A stretch of 38,519 nucleotides of DNA, taken from an uncultured Sulfurovum sp. (GTDB lineage: Bacteria > Campylobacterota > Campylobacteria > Campylobacterales > Sulfurovaceae). Below are positions 7,943 through 15,830 of this stretch, piece by piece. Both the position numbers and the translations under genes were made by a program. The notes under the pieces are model-generated. The model was not told the DNA's origin. It saw only the letters and a list, made by a program, of their open reading frames with translations, and searched no databases. Within the stretch, counting starts at the first letter, position 1. Each line of letters begins with the position of its first letter. Location of the stretch: contig CACVAU010000025.1 of assembly GCA_902727915.1 (NCBI GenBank), forward strand, positions 1-38,519. The letters run 5' to 3'.

Positions 7943-8653
7943 CTAAAAATCGTAAGTAACACCAAAACTAATGGTATCTAAATCTGGAGAAGCAGACTTT
8001 TGGACTAAACGTTCATAATCAGCAAAAAGTCCCCAACCTCCTTCTTGATCACCATAACCATCAAAGTCTCTACTGTATTTTCCTTTTTTCGCTGTATCGG
8101 TACCCAAATCATATTCAACTCCAACACCCCATGCCAATGTTTCAGCATCTACCTGTCGTTTAGAACCTTGTGTGGTTGTTTTAGCATAACCTGCTAACCC
8201 ATAAACATTAAAATCCTTAGAAATGGGGTACATAGGCTTTACAAAAACTCCAGCATGTTTAATTTTACCACCATCAGAACGCCAGTTTGTTCGGATACCC
8301 CTACCTTCAATACCAAGGTACTCATTAAAATCATATCCTACACGAGCAATAATACCTGTGGTTGTATCAGGTTCACTCTTCAGTTGTGTACAACCACATT
8401 TTGGGTCATAACTTGCAGCTGTGAGTCCTAAACCTACATAGAAGCCTAATGGCACAATATCTTTTAAAATTACTGCTGGTGGTATTACAGCAGGTACAGG
8501 GGGTGTGGGGTCAACAATTTTTACAGGGGGTACATAAACTTCAATAGGAACGGATACTTCTTCAGTTTCAAAAATGGGAGGAAGAATGTCACCTCCTGCA
8601 TATAAAAATGTACTCATCCCTATCATAGTAATATTTATCATTATCTTTTTCAT
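7943..8653 (-). CDS. Outer-membrane beta-barrel protein (OmpA-like eight-strand type)
   Basis: A 236-residue exported protein. The signal peptide is MKKIMINITMIGMSTFLYAGG. A proline/valine-rich spacer follows (residues 35-67: VYVPPVKIVDPTPPVPAVIPP), then a barrel of alternating strands from FYVGLGLTAASYDP to the terminal aromatic FGVTYDF, the usual BAM recognition end. Repeated GLAGYAK and WGVGVEYDLG patterns are typical of porin-like OMP_b-brl domains. CGC (near 89) could form a disulfide. The gene stands alone between convergent ruvB-permease and the upstream lgt. The specific function is unknown. Confidence 0.75.
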   Translation of the reverse strand: MKKIMINITMIGMSTFLYAGGDILPPIFETEEVSVPIEVYVPPVKIVDPTPPVPAVIPPAVILKDIVPLGFYVGLGLTAASYDPKCGCTQLKSEPDTTTGIIARVGYDFNEYLGIEGRGIRTNWRSDGGKIKHAGVFVKPMYPISKDFNVYGLAGYAKTTTQGSKRQVDAETLAWGVGVEYDLGTDTAKKGKYSRDFDGYGDQEGGWGLFADYERLVQKSASPDLDTISFGVTYDF

Positions 8654-8775
8654 AAATTAACTCCTATATTATAATATTAAAAAGTTATTTTAACATGATA
8701 TTTATTACACAATATAAAATATAATTTATTAAAAAAAAATGTAAATTATTTTATAAGCTCTTATTTAACTTTTTC

Positions 8776-9642
8776 TCAACCTTTTTTAACGCTTTTTTTC
8801 TTATCACCATTCGCACTATTTATATCATTCTTCTTGGAATATATTTTAATAAATAAATATAGCCCAAGTGAGAACATAATCATAATAACACTTTGAATCT
8901 GACCCATCGTTAACCAATCACCGTATAGATACCCTAGTTGGATATCAGGTTGTCTCCAAAATTCTGCTATAAATCTTGCTGAACCATACAGTACCCCATA
9001 AACACCTATTAATGCACCATCAAAAGTTCTTCGTTTACGAATTAAATAAATAATAATGGCAATTAAAATTCCTTCTAAAAATCCTTCATAAAGTTGTGAA
9101 GGATGTCTCAATACACCATCAACATAAATTCCCCAAGGAACATCCGTCGCACGTCCTACCAACTCTTGATTTAAAAAGTTTCCAATACGCCCAAAAACAA
9201 AACCAACAGGTACAGCCAAAGCAACAACATCTAATATTTTATAAATTTGTCCAGGATTTCTACGTGCAAAAAGGTATGAGCCTATCGCAGCACCTACCAC
9301 AGCACCATGATAACTCATACCTCGAATACCCACAAACTCACCATTAGAGAAAGGATTAAAAATCTGCCAAGGTTGACTTAGATAATACATTGTATTAGGA
9401 TCATAGAATAGAATATACCAAATTCTTGCGCCTAATATAATACCAACTTCAATCCATATAAAATAAGAGTCAATAATCTCTTCAGCTATTGGCATCCTAT
9501 CTTTTTTAATAATCCATTTAGCAAACCATAAAGCAACCAACAGTGCCGAAATGTACATAATTCCATACCAATGCACCGAAATAAATCCAAAATCTACAGC
9601 CACTGGATTAAAGTGTTCATAGATATGATTCCAATATTCCAT
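8776..9642 (-). CDS. lgt: Phosphatidylglycerol--prolipoprotein diacylglyceryl transferase
   Basis: Integral inner-membrane enzyme that attaches diacylglycerol from phosphatidylglycerol to the lipobox cysteine of prolipoproteins, the first step of lipoprotein maturation. At 288 residues it is the usual size. The signature GRIGNFLNQELVGR (about 150-163) contains the conserved Arg and Asn-Glu residues. The essential HGA motif appears as SYHGAVVGA near 113, and HPSQLYEG near 182 is also conserved. About seven hydrophobic segments are visible. Start chosen at the ATG with AAAGGA 6 bases upstream. Clients in this window include the lipoproteins at 11863 and 17415. Confidence 0.95.
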   Translation of the reverse strand: MEYWNHIYEHFNPVAVDFGFISVHWYGIMYISALLVALWFAKWIIKKDRMPIAEEIIDSYFIWIEVGIILGARIWYILFYDPNTMYYLSQPWQIFNPFSNGEFVGIRGMSYHGAVVGAAIGSYLFARRNPGQIYKILDVVALAVPVGFVFGRIGNFLNQELVGRATDVPWGIYVDGVLRHPSQLYEGFLEGILIAIIIYLIRKRRTFDGALIGVYGVLYGSARFIAEFWRQPDIQLGYLYGDWLTMGQIQSVIMIMFSLGLYLFIKIYSKKNDINSANGDKKKSVKKG

Positions 9643-9718
9643 ATATATCCTTTAGTAAAAATAATTATAACATGTATCTTGGTATTAGACCATTAACTAT
9701 TCATTAATTATTCATTGT

Positions 9719-9746
9719 TTGATGATTAATTCTACTAGATTATAAT
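9719..9746 (+). promoter_or_regulatory. Sigma-70-like promoter of the leader/two-component operon
   Basis: TTGATG (9719-9724) and a perfect TATAAT (9741-9746) are separated by 16 bases, placing a start near 9753. That is exactly where the first leader hairpin begins. Confidence 0.6.
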
Positions 9747-9752
9747 TTGATT

Positions 9753-9900
9753 AAGACAAGCAAATGTCTTTAACATTGTTCACGAGATTAAGTATGTAAT
9801 TGAACTCCTTTGAAATATACTCCCTTGATAGAACATATTTAGACCTCCTTTGTAATAGCCCTCGTGGGCAATGTTAAAAACATTGTTTGTTCTTTCTTTT
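9753..9900 (+). ncRNA. Structured leader or small RNA with alternative terminator pairing and two CUCCUUUG loops
   Basis: After the promoter come a 6-bp hairpin AAGACA / TGTCTT (9753-9770), a long outer stem AACATTG..CACGAG (9772-9786) with CTCGTG..CAATGTT (9861-9875), and an inner 9-bp stem TAAGTATGT / ACATATTTA (9789-9797, 9833-9841). CAATGTT (9869-9875) can instead pair with a second AACATTG at 9879-9885, forming a 7-bp hairpin with a 3-base loop followed by TTTGTTCTTTCTTTTT, an intrinsic terminator. Two identical CTCCTTTG octamers (9805-9812, 9845-9852) lie in predicted loops and are complementary to Shine-Dalgarno sequences. It could be an attenuating 5' leader of the regulator gene or an independent sRNA. 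I know of no named family that fits. Confidence 0.6.
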
Positions 9901-9952
9901 TAAACTTCTAATGCTATTATTACCCTCTAAAATTTTTATTCAAGGATTAACC

Positions 9953-10630
9953 ATTATAAACATACTAATGATAGAAGATGACTATGAAATAGCCCAGATT
10001 CTCACCGAATACCTTAATAAATTTGACATCAAAGTCACTTCTGTAGAAGAACCCTATATCGGTCTCTCACATCTCACACAAAATAGTTTTGACTTACTCA
10101 TCTTAGACTTAACCTTACCTGGCATAGATGGATTAGAAGTTATTCCTAAAATTAGAAAAACTTCTTCCATTCCCATTATTGTCTCTTCTGCACGTGATGA
10201 CATTACAGACAAAGTTATTGCTATGGAAAGAGGTGCTGATGACTATATGCCTAAACCTTACGACCCTCGTGAACTTGTGACACGTATTAAAACCATTTTA
10301 AGGCGAACACAAAACAGTGAAGAGAGTAAAAATAATGATAGTCTTTTTATGTTAAATACAGAAGCACGGTCTGTTATTTTTAAAAATATTATGATGGAAC
10401 TTACAGCTGCTGAATTTGAAATTTTATCCATACTCATCCAACATGCTGATTCTGCCATTTCACGTGAACAATTACTCTATGACAGTGAACATATTGATGA
10501 TAATTCATCCATTAAAAACATTGATGTTATCATCTCTCGTATTCGACATAAACTCTCTTTAATCGACCCTTCTCATAGCTATATTAAACCTGTTCGTGGT
10601 ATCGGATACCTCTTAACTGAGAAGATGTAA
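9953..10630 (+). CDS. OmpR-family response regulator (ArsR-like), probable non-AUG start
   Basis: DNA-binding response regulator of 225 residues from the proposed start. The receiver domain has the acidic pocket EDD, phospho-acceptor Asp52 in LILDLTLPGIDG, the conserved Ser of IIVSSARDD, and Lys in MPKPYDP. A C-terminal OmpR/PhoB winged helix (ELTAAEFEILSIL ... SRIRHKLS ... VRGIGYLLT) follows. Sequence feel and pairing match the acid-responsive ArsRS of Helicobacter. The first canonical codon inside the domain (ATG 9968) would delete strand beta-1 (NILMIEDD). A strong AAGGA at 9942-9946 sits 6 bases before ATT 9953, which would give MINILMIEDD. Upstream TTG 9887 and ATG 9911 would add an unlikely hydrophobic extension, and 9887 lies in a terminator U-tract. 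The stop overlaps the kinase ATG by one base. Confidence 0.88.
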   Translation: MINILMIEDDYEIAQILTEYLNKFDIKVTSVEEPYIGLSHLTQNSFDLLILDLTLPGIDGLEVIPKIRKTSSIPIIVSSARDDITDKVIAMERGADDYMPKPYDPRELVTRIKTILRRTQNSEESKNNDSLFMLNTEARSVIFKNIMMELTAAEFEILSILIQHADSAISREQLLYDSEHIDDNSSIKNIDVIISRIRHKLSLIDPSHSYIKPVRGIGYLLTEKM

Positions 10631-11847
10631 TGCGAAACATTTCGGTTTCTGCATTTATTAACACCCTTTTTGCACTGGTTCTAACCCTTATTTTAACAGC
10701 ACTGTTTTTCTTTATCTCTTGGGATGAAGAGCGTCAACGTATAGACCAGATCAACCGTTATAAACTTATTTCAAATTTATTACTCTCAACAGCAAAACTT
10801 CAACTTACCCCTGAACGAGAAAAAAAGTTTTATCAAGATTTTGAAATTCGTCCTGTATCCGTTGATGAAAGTAAACTTTTACTTCTCAATAATGCTAATG
10901 TCGTTTTTGAAAGTGAATCAGTTTATGGAAAAATGCAAATTTTCACCATTGGAAAAAATAAATACATTTACTTACAACGTTTTGGATACAGTCTTATGCT
11001 TCAAGATAAAAAATCCACAACCATGCGTATTACTTTTACGGTATTGGTTGCCATACTTATTACCATACTCTTTTTATTGCTCTACATAGCCATTATGAAA
11101 AAGCTCTCTCCTTTAAAACAACTACATGGTCAAATTGAAGAATTTGCCAATGGCAATATGAATGTTAAGATTAATCGAAATTTCAATGATGAAATAGGAA
11201 AAATTGCCCACAGTTTTGATGATGCTTTACATCATATACGCAGTCTCTTAGAGTCAAAAAATCTTTTTATGCGTAACATGATGCATGAACTAAAAACGCC
11301 TATTACCAGAGGTAGGATTGCCATTGAAATGGTTGAAGATGGTTCCTCAAAAGAGATGCTTGTCCGTGCCTTTGAACGCATGAATGAACTCATTAGTGAA
11401 TTGGCACATGTAGAACGTTTAACCACCCAAGGCTTTCAACCTAACATTTCTGAATCTTCCATTGACAACATCATTGAAGATGCCATTAACTTACTCTTAT
11501 GTGATAAAAACAAACTCACCATTACCACAGAGCATGAACACTTAACAACTGATGCCAAACTTTTAACACTTGCCATCAAAAACTTACTTGATAATGGACT
11601 CAAATATTCTGAAAATGACCAAGCATCCATTATTACCAATCATACAAGTATCAAAGTCATTTCAAAAGGTAAAAGTTTAGAACATCCTCTAAAATATTAC
11701 CTCGAACCTTTTACCCAAGAGGAAAAACGAAATGCTGGGTTTGGATTGGGTCTTTATATTGTCAATAACATTGCTGTTCGTCTAAACTATACTTTGAACT
11801 ATTATCATAAAAATACCCACAATATTTTTGAATTAAAATTAAAGTAA
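10630..11847 (+). CDS. Sensor histidine kinase (ArsS-like)
   Basis: A 405-residue inner-membrane kinase partner of the upstream regulator. TM1 is at about 8-29 and TM2 at about 133-155, enclosing a small periplasmic sensor of about 100 residues. A HAMP linker (KKLSPLKQLHGQIEEFANGNMNVKI) follows. The DHp domain has phospho-acceptor His219 in MMHELKTPITRGRIA. The ATPase domain has the N-box LLDNGLKYS and G2 box GFGLGLYIVN. The usual G1 box DxGxG is not recognisable; the stretch ISKGKSLEHPLKYYLEPF takes its place. That is a family-like shortening but worth noting for ATP binding. ATG overlaps the regulator stop (TAATG). The stimulus is not deducible; acid sensing is known for the Helicobacter relative only. 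Confidence 0.9.
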   Translation: MRNISVSAFINTLFALVLTLILTALFFFISWDEERQRIDQINRYKLISNLLLSTAKLQLTPEREKKFYQDFEIRPVSVDESKLLLLNNANVVFESESVYGKMQIFTIGKNKYIYLQRFGYSLMLQDKKSTTMRITFTVLVAILITILFLLLYIAIMKKLSPLKQLHGQIEEFANGNMNVKINRNFNDEIGKIAHSFDDALHHIRSLLESKNLFMRNMMHELKTPITRGRIAIEMVEDGSSKEMLVRAFERMNELISELAHVERLTTQGFQPNISESSIDNIIEDAINLLLCDKNKLTITTEHEHLTTDAKLLTLAIKNLLDNGLKYSENDQASIITNHTSIKVISKGKSLEHPLKYYLEPFTQEEKRNAGFGLGLYIVNNIAVRLNYTLNYYHKNTHNIFELKLK

Positions 11848-11862
11848 TACAAAGTTAAGAAT

Positions 11863-12711
11863 TTACAAAATCGGAACAGCATAGCCGTTGGTTCGTTTTG
11901 TCCAGCCTTCCATCCATCTTACTTCATTTTTCTCAGGAGATGAGTTACGTACTCTTCTTTCTAAAATCTGTTTTGCTGACCTTGAAAACTCCATCAAAGC
12001 AAAAGGACCAGCTTTTACAGGTTTCATATTTTGAAGTACTTGAAGTAGTCCCCAACCTTGATTGTTATAACGCTCTGTGGCTTTAATACCCTTACCTTTA
12101 AAATTAATATAATCAATTAATGGATACCAACCCCCTTTAGATGCTGCTAAAGCATTATAATTATTCACAATATGTTGTCGATACTGTGGCGCAATATATT
12201 TAATGATTTCTGGAATTGAAGCGTGTAATCTATCAAAAAAGAACTGTGTTTGTAAGGCTTTTGTGTTTAACAATAATGTCTTTAACTGTTGAAACTCATT
12301 ATCAGCTCTTGCACGTTCAAATGAAGCCCTGTTAGCCCATGGAGCACCTGTTTTTCTGGCATGGTGAAGCCAAGCTGGAATTTCTACTTTGTGTGCCACA
12401 TAATAATCTATCATCGCTGGAAAAGTTTCATCAAATATCTTAGGCTGTCCTTTCGGATACCAAATAAAATGCCCAATCCCAATAGAGGGAAACGTTTCAT
12501 TTTTAGACCAAAACATTAAATGTTTAGGATTTCCAGAAGTCTCATTTTGATAAATTTTATCAGCAATCACATTAAGCTCATATTGTGAAAGCTTTGGTTT
12601 AGTCACATCATCTGGATATTCCGTTTGATTCGTCGTTTGCTTAGTACAAGCTGTAATGCTTAGTAATGCCGTAGCCAAAAAAACTGTAATCCATATTTTT
12701 TTAGAATACAT
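11863..12711 (-). CDS. Lipoprotein with lysozyme-like (muramidase-like) signature
   Basis: A 282-residue secreted protein with a lipoprotein signal peptide and lipobox LSITAC (Cys22), so it should be Lgt-modified and membrane-anchored. Residues around 53-82 read NETSGNPKHLMFW..FPSIGIGHFIWYP. A glutamate after the first helix followed by SIGIGH resembles the catalytic Glu and TIGIGH/TIGYGH turn of T4-type lysozymes. A tryptophan-rich helical remainder follows (PAWLHHARKTGAPWANR, GGWYPLIDYINFKGKG, WGLLQVLQNM), then a basic C-terminus. I infer peptidoglycan cleavage or binding. It is convergent with the kinase gene and lies 77 bases beyond pnuC on the same strand. Confidence 0.65.
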   Translation of the reverse strand: MYSKKIWITVFLATALLSITACTKQTTNQTEYPDDVTKPKLSQYELNVIADKIYQNETSGNPKHLMFWSKNETFPSIGIGHFIWYPKGQPKIFDETFPAMIDYYVAHKVEIPAWLHHARKTGAPWANRASFERARADNEFQQLKTLLLNTKALQTQFFFDRLHASIPEIIKYIAPQYRQHIVNNYNALAASKGGWYPLIDYINFKGKGIKATERYNNQGWGLLQVLQNMKPVKAGPFALMEFSRSAKQILERRVRNSSPEKNEVRWMEGWTKRTNGYAVPIL

Positions 12712-12788
12712 TCTATTCTCCTAATTTTGTTATATATTATTATTTAAGTATAGGAGAAAAAAACTAATAACTTTGTTAAGATTTTAAG

Positions 12789-13391
12789 TTAATTACTAGT
12801 CCTAAACTCTTTTAACCATGTTAAATAAGCATAAACAGCTAAAACAACATAAATAACAAAGAGTACTACCGTTGCTAAATAACCTGTATGCCAATAAAGA
12901 ACTATGGCTATAGCGTCAATAACCAACCAATAAATCCAATTTTCAATTACTTTTTGAGTTAACAGCCATGTTGCAATAATGGAAAAAACCATTACAAGAG
13001 CATCCATATACGCCAGTTTTGCATCGGTATAAGTACTTGATAAATAACCAAAAAGAAGACTTAATAAAACACCCAATCCAATAATTTTTAAATTTTTAAA
13101 TAAAGAGTAAGTCCGAATCTTTAACATCTTCTCACCTGAACCATTTTTCCATGAATAATAACCATAAACAGCCATTAGCATATAGTAAAAGTTCAAAAAA
13201 GAAGAGGAGAACAATGCCCCCTCCCAAAAAATAATCGTATAAATAAAGGTAGAAAAAAATCCAAATACCCAAGCCCAAAGTGATTCCTTTGCTGCTAAAA
13301 CAACATAGGCAACACCTAAAAGTGCTGCTATGCTTTCCCAAGCTGACATGGCTTCAAGTGCTAAAAGTATCGGCATTAATTCAATGTTCAT
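12789..13391 (-). CDS. pnuC: PnuC-family vitamin transporter, probable thiamine type (PnuT)
   Basis: A 200-residue inner-membrane facilitator with seven predicted hydrophobic segments and PnuC family features: SLWAWVFGFFSTFIYTIIFW near 40-55, NFYYMLMAVYGYYSWKNG, and the late WIYWLVIDAIAIVLYW. PnuC proteins take up nicotinamide riboside, while subgroups carry riboflavin or thiamine. It begins 9 bases after the TonB receptor stop on the same strand, in a unit led by a TPP riboswitch, so thiamine is the probable substrate. A thiamine kinase would be needed for trapping, and none is adjacent. Confidence 0.88.
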   Translation of the reverse strand: MNIELMPILLALEAMSAWESIAALLGVAYVVLAAKESLWAWVFGFFSTFIYTIIFWEGALFSSSFLNFYYMLMAVYGYYSWKNGSGEKMLKIRTYSLFKNLKIIGLGVLLSLLFGYLSSTYTDAKLAYMDALVMVFSIIATWLLTQKVIENWIYWLVIDAIAIVLYWHTGYLATVVLFVIYVVLAVYAYLTWLKEFRTSN

Positions 13392-13400
13392 GACTTCAAC

Positions 13401-15518
13401 CTAAAAATCACGTGAAACAGTTATACCAAAAGTTCTAGGCATACCTTTTTGGGTATAAAGTTCTGTCGTATAACCATTTCCAGGATTATTTCCAAAGCTT
13501 CCAAAACCTCTGGTTGTGTACTCAGTATCTGTTAAGTTTCTTGCCCAAACAATGGTTGTCCAATCACTATTTACATACTCTAAACTCGTATTAACCAATT
13601 GATATGCCTCTGATTGATAAGCAGGTACAGCTACTAGTTGTCTATCAGAATAATAAGCAGCTCCTCGACCTTCTATATTTGCCTTTATCATGAGTGCATC
13701 ACTTAACATCAAATCACCACCCACATTAAATTGATAAGATGGTGACTGTGCAGGTGCTCTACCTGTTAAACTTGCATAAGCTGGATTTGCTTCGTTAAAG
13801 CTGTCAAATTTAGACTTTAAAAGACCTACATTTGTAAACAAGTGTAATGAATCACTAGGATAATAATCTAATTCAGACTCAAGACCATAGTAAGAGCCTT
13901 TAGCTGCATTTGAAGTAAAATCAATAAAGTCTGTGCTTCCATTTGCACGTACTTGTGTATTAGAACTTTTTACTTGTTGATCATCTCTTTTTCCATAGAA
14001 AAGGTTTAAACGGCTTGTTAACTTATTATCCATATGAGATGAATTTACACCTAAATCGAGATTCCATAAACTTTCAGTGCTGTACTCTTTTTCAGCTGAT
14101 GTCAATGAATTATCAGCATTAACACCCCCTGGCTTATAACCTTTTGAAAGTGTTGTATAAACCAAAGTATCTTCACTTACTTCATAGTTTAAACCCATTT
14201 TTCCACCAACAAGCGTTTCATCTGTATTAATAGTTATAGCATCAGAATCAGCATAGTTTGCTTTCCACTTTTCAACTCTTAATCCTGTAATAAGTGTAAA
14301 CTTGTCTGTAATTTTAGAATCTAACTGACCATAAACAGCCAAAGTATCTGTTTGAAAGTTACTGCTAAATTGACTCGGTAAATACGTATAGTTTCTTATC
14401 AGTTTTTCATCTTGATCTCGATAATAAGTACCTACTGTCCATGCTGTACTTGCATTAAAAATACGCCCATCTTCATCTGAAATTAATCTAACATCCATGT
14501 TGGTCTGTTTTCGATCACGCAGATATTGATCAAATGCAGCGTATGGTCCTTGAGCAGCAGTAAACTGATTAGGATTTGACCAATCAACATCAAAAGAATA
14601 TTCTGAGTCTGTACGACTTTGACCCAAATTAGCAACCAAGTGCATCTTTGAATTAATCTGTGAAGTAGATGTTAATGAAAATGCATTACTCTCTTGAGCA
14701 TCTTTACCTGGTTGATCAGCAGTTGAAGTACGTGAGTTATTCAGCGTAAAAGCATCATAACCATTATTAACCGTACTGTGCATTAAATTTAAATCAATTG
14801 TATGGGCATCAGTTGCTAACCATCTAAGTTGTGCTTTAGTGGCAAATTCATTAATATTATTGGTGTTCTCACGATTTAAAAATGCGTTCTTCATAAAACC
14901 ATCAGATTTATTTTTATAAACAGAAATACGTCCTAAAAGTTTGTCTTCAAGTAAGGTTCCTCCTAAAGCAGCACCAAAAGCTTTAGTATTATAATTCCCA
15001 ACAGTTGCTTCTAGCTTTCCTGTGGTCTCCTTCGTTGGTGCATTTGAGGTTACATTAATAACCCCAGCCATACCATTTGAACCAAATGTTGTTCCCTGAG
15101 GTCCTCGAAGTACTTCCACTTGTTTAACATCAAATAGACTAATACCTAAAGTATTTTGAGAGAAGTCAACACCATCGACATTAATACCTACCGAAGGATT
15201 AATAGGCGTTACAAATTGACTGCGTTCTCCTATTCCACGGATTTGTACATACTTGGCTTTTGAAGCACCAGCTGAAAAGTTTACATTGGGTGTTTGGGCT
15301 AATGTGTCTATGAATGTTTGAGAAGACTTATCATAAAGTGTTTCTTCACCTATCACCGTAATGGCTTTAGAAGTTTGCGAGAGCTTTGCCTCTCTAAAGT
15401 CAGCACTTACCACAATTGGGTCAAGTTCATTACTGTTCTCAGAAGTTTGCGCCAAAGCAGTCGAAGTCAAAATTGTACTTGCTGCAATGGTTGATAAAGT
15501 TAAAGTTTTTGTTGTCAT
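13401..15518 (-). CDS. TonB-dependent outer-membrane receptor, probable thiamine receptor
   Basis: A 705-residue TonB-dependent receptor. A signal peptide (MTTKTLTLSTIAASTILTST..ALA) is followed by a TonB-box-like DPIVVSAD, a plug domain (TFIDTLAQTPNVNFS, IRGIGERSQF, VEVLRGPQGTTFGSNGMAGVINV) and a 22-strand-type barrel ending in GITVSRDF with terminal Phe. An in-frame ATG lies 21 bases upstream (15539), but AAGGGAA at 15530-15524 is 5 bases before the ATG at 15518, so I choose the latter; the extra residues would be translated Shine-Dalgarno. The TPP riboswitch upstream and PnuC downstream indicate thiamine or a derivative as ligand. TonB/ExbBD are not in the window. Confidence 0.93.
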   Translation of the reverse strand: MTTKTLTLSTIAASTILTSTALAQTSENSNELDPIVVSADFREAKLSQTSKAITVIGEETLYDKSSQTFIDTLAQTPNVNFSAGASKAKYVQIRGIGERSQFVTPINPSVGINVDGVDFSQNTLGISLFDVKQVEVLRGPQGTTFGSNGMAGVINVTSNAPTKETTGKLEATVGNYNTKAFGAALGGTLLEDKLLGRISVYKNKSDGFMKNAFLNRENTNNINEFATKAQLRWLATDAHTIDLNLMHSTVNNGYDAFTLNNSRTSTADQPGKDAQESNAFSLTSTSQINSKMHLVANLGQSRTDSEYSFDVDWSNPNQFTAAQGPYAAFDQYLRDRKQTNMDVRLISDEDGRIFNASTAWTVGTYYRDQDEKLIRNYTYLPSQFSSNFQTDTLAVYGQLDSKITDKFTLITGLRVEKWKANYADSDAITINTDETLVGGKMGLNYEVSEDTLVYTTLSKGYKPGGVNADNSLTSAEKEYSTESLWNLDLGVNSSHMDNKLTSRLNLFYGKRDDQQVKSSNTQVRANGSTDFIDFTSNAAKGSYYGLESELDYYPSDSLHLFTNVGLLKSKFDSFNEANPAYASLTGRAPAQSPSYQFNVGGDLMLSDALMIKANIEGRGAAYYSDRQLVAVPAYQSEAYQLVNTSLEYVNSDWTTIVWARNLTDTEYTTRGFGSFGNNPGNGYTTELYTQKGMPRTFGITVSRDF

Positions 15519-15523
15519 ATATA

Positions 15524-15565
15524 TTCCCTTGATAGACATCTAAAAATTTGTTTTGTAGGGAAGAG
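15524..15565 (-). promoter_or_regulatory. Expression platform of the TPP riboswitch (anti-SD and SD)
   Basis: On the transcript, CUCUUCCCUAC (15565-15555) is perfectly complementary over 11 nt to the 3' strand of the aptamer, GUAGGGAAGAG (15618-15608). It also contains UUCCCU, complementary to AGGGAA of the Shine-Dalgarno at 15530-15524. This fits translational control: TPP holds the aptamer strand, freeing the anti-SD to block the ribosome site. No intrinsic terminator is visible here. Confidence 0.7.
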
Positions 15566-15604
15566 AATAATCGTATGCTTTTTAAGTCATTAAAATGATA
15601 CAAC

Positions 15605-15692
15605 TAACTCTTCCCTACGCTGGAATTATCCAGTTCAAGTTCAACGGGTTTTCTCAGCTTTGGTCAAAATAACTTCAGCACCCCGAGAGATT
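15605..15692 (-). promoter_or_regulatory. TPP (THI-box) riboswitch aptamer
   Basis: On the minus strand the conserved elements appear in order: GGGGTGC (15684-15678), CTGAGA (15657-15652), ACCCGTTGAACTTGAAC (from 15649), CTGGATAATTCCAGCG and GTAGGGAAGAG (15618-15608). These are the hallmarks of the thiamine pyrophosphate aptamer, including the pyrophosphate-sensor helix. It precedes the TonB receptor and pnuC, so uptake of thiamine should fall when TPP is plentiful. Confidence 0.96.
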
Positions 15693-15830
15693 GATAAGGC
15701 GTTATACATCAAAAAAGATAACAAATTCATTAATAATAGATATTTATATTTTTAAAAGACTAATCAAAATTGTCAGTCAATTTAGTTATTATTTTAATGC
15801 ACTATCTCAACAATAAAAAGGAACCAAACA

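Noticed and set aside
9753..9900. 6S RNA or SRP RNA
   Set aside because: The central open region is strongly asymmetric and lies mainly on the 3' side, the SRP tetraloop and GGAAGC-type motifs are absent, and the alternative terminator pairing is not a 6S trait. Not excluded without a covariance search.
9887..9952. N-terminal extension of the response regulator from TTG 9887 or ATG 9911
   Set aside because: The extension is hydrophobic and unlike the family, and TTG 9887 falls in the U-tract of a terminator-like hairpin.
13132..13341. Small minus-strand frame within pnuC, and similar overlapping frames within panB, lgt, tex, ciaB and the kinase
   Set aside because: They are other-frame or antisense shadows of well-supported genes, without ribosome sites or recognisable sequence.
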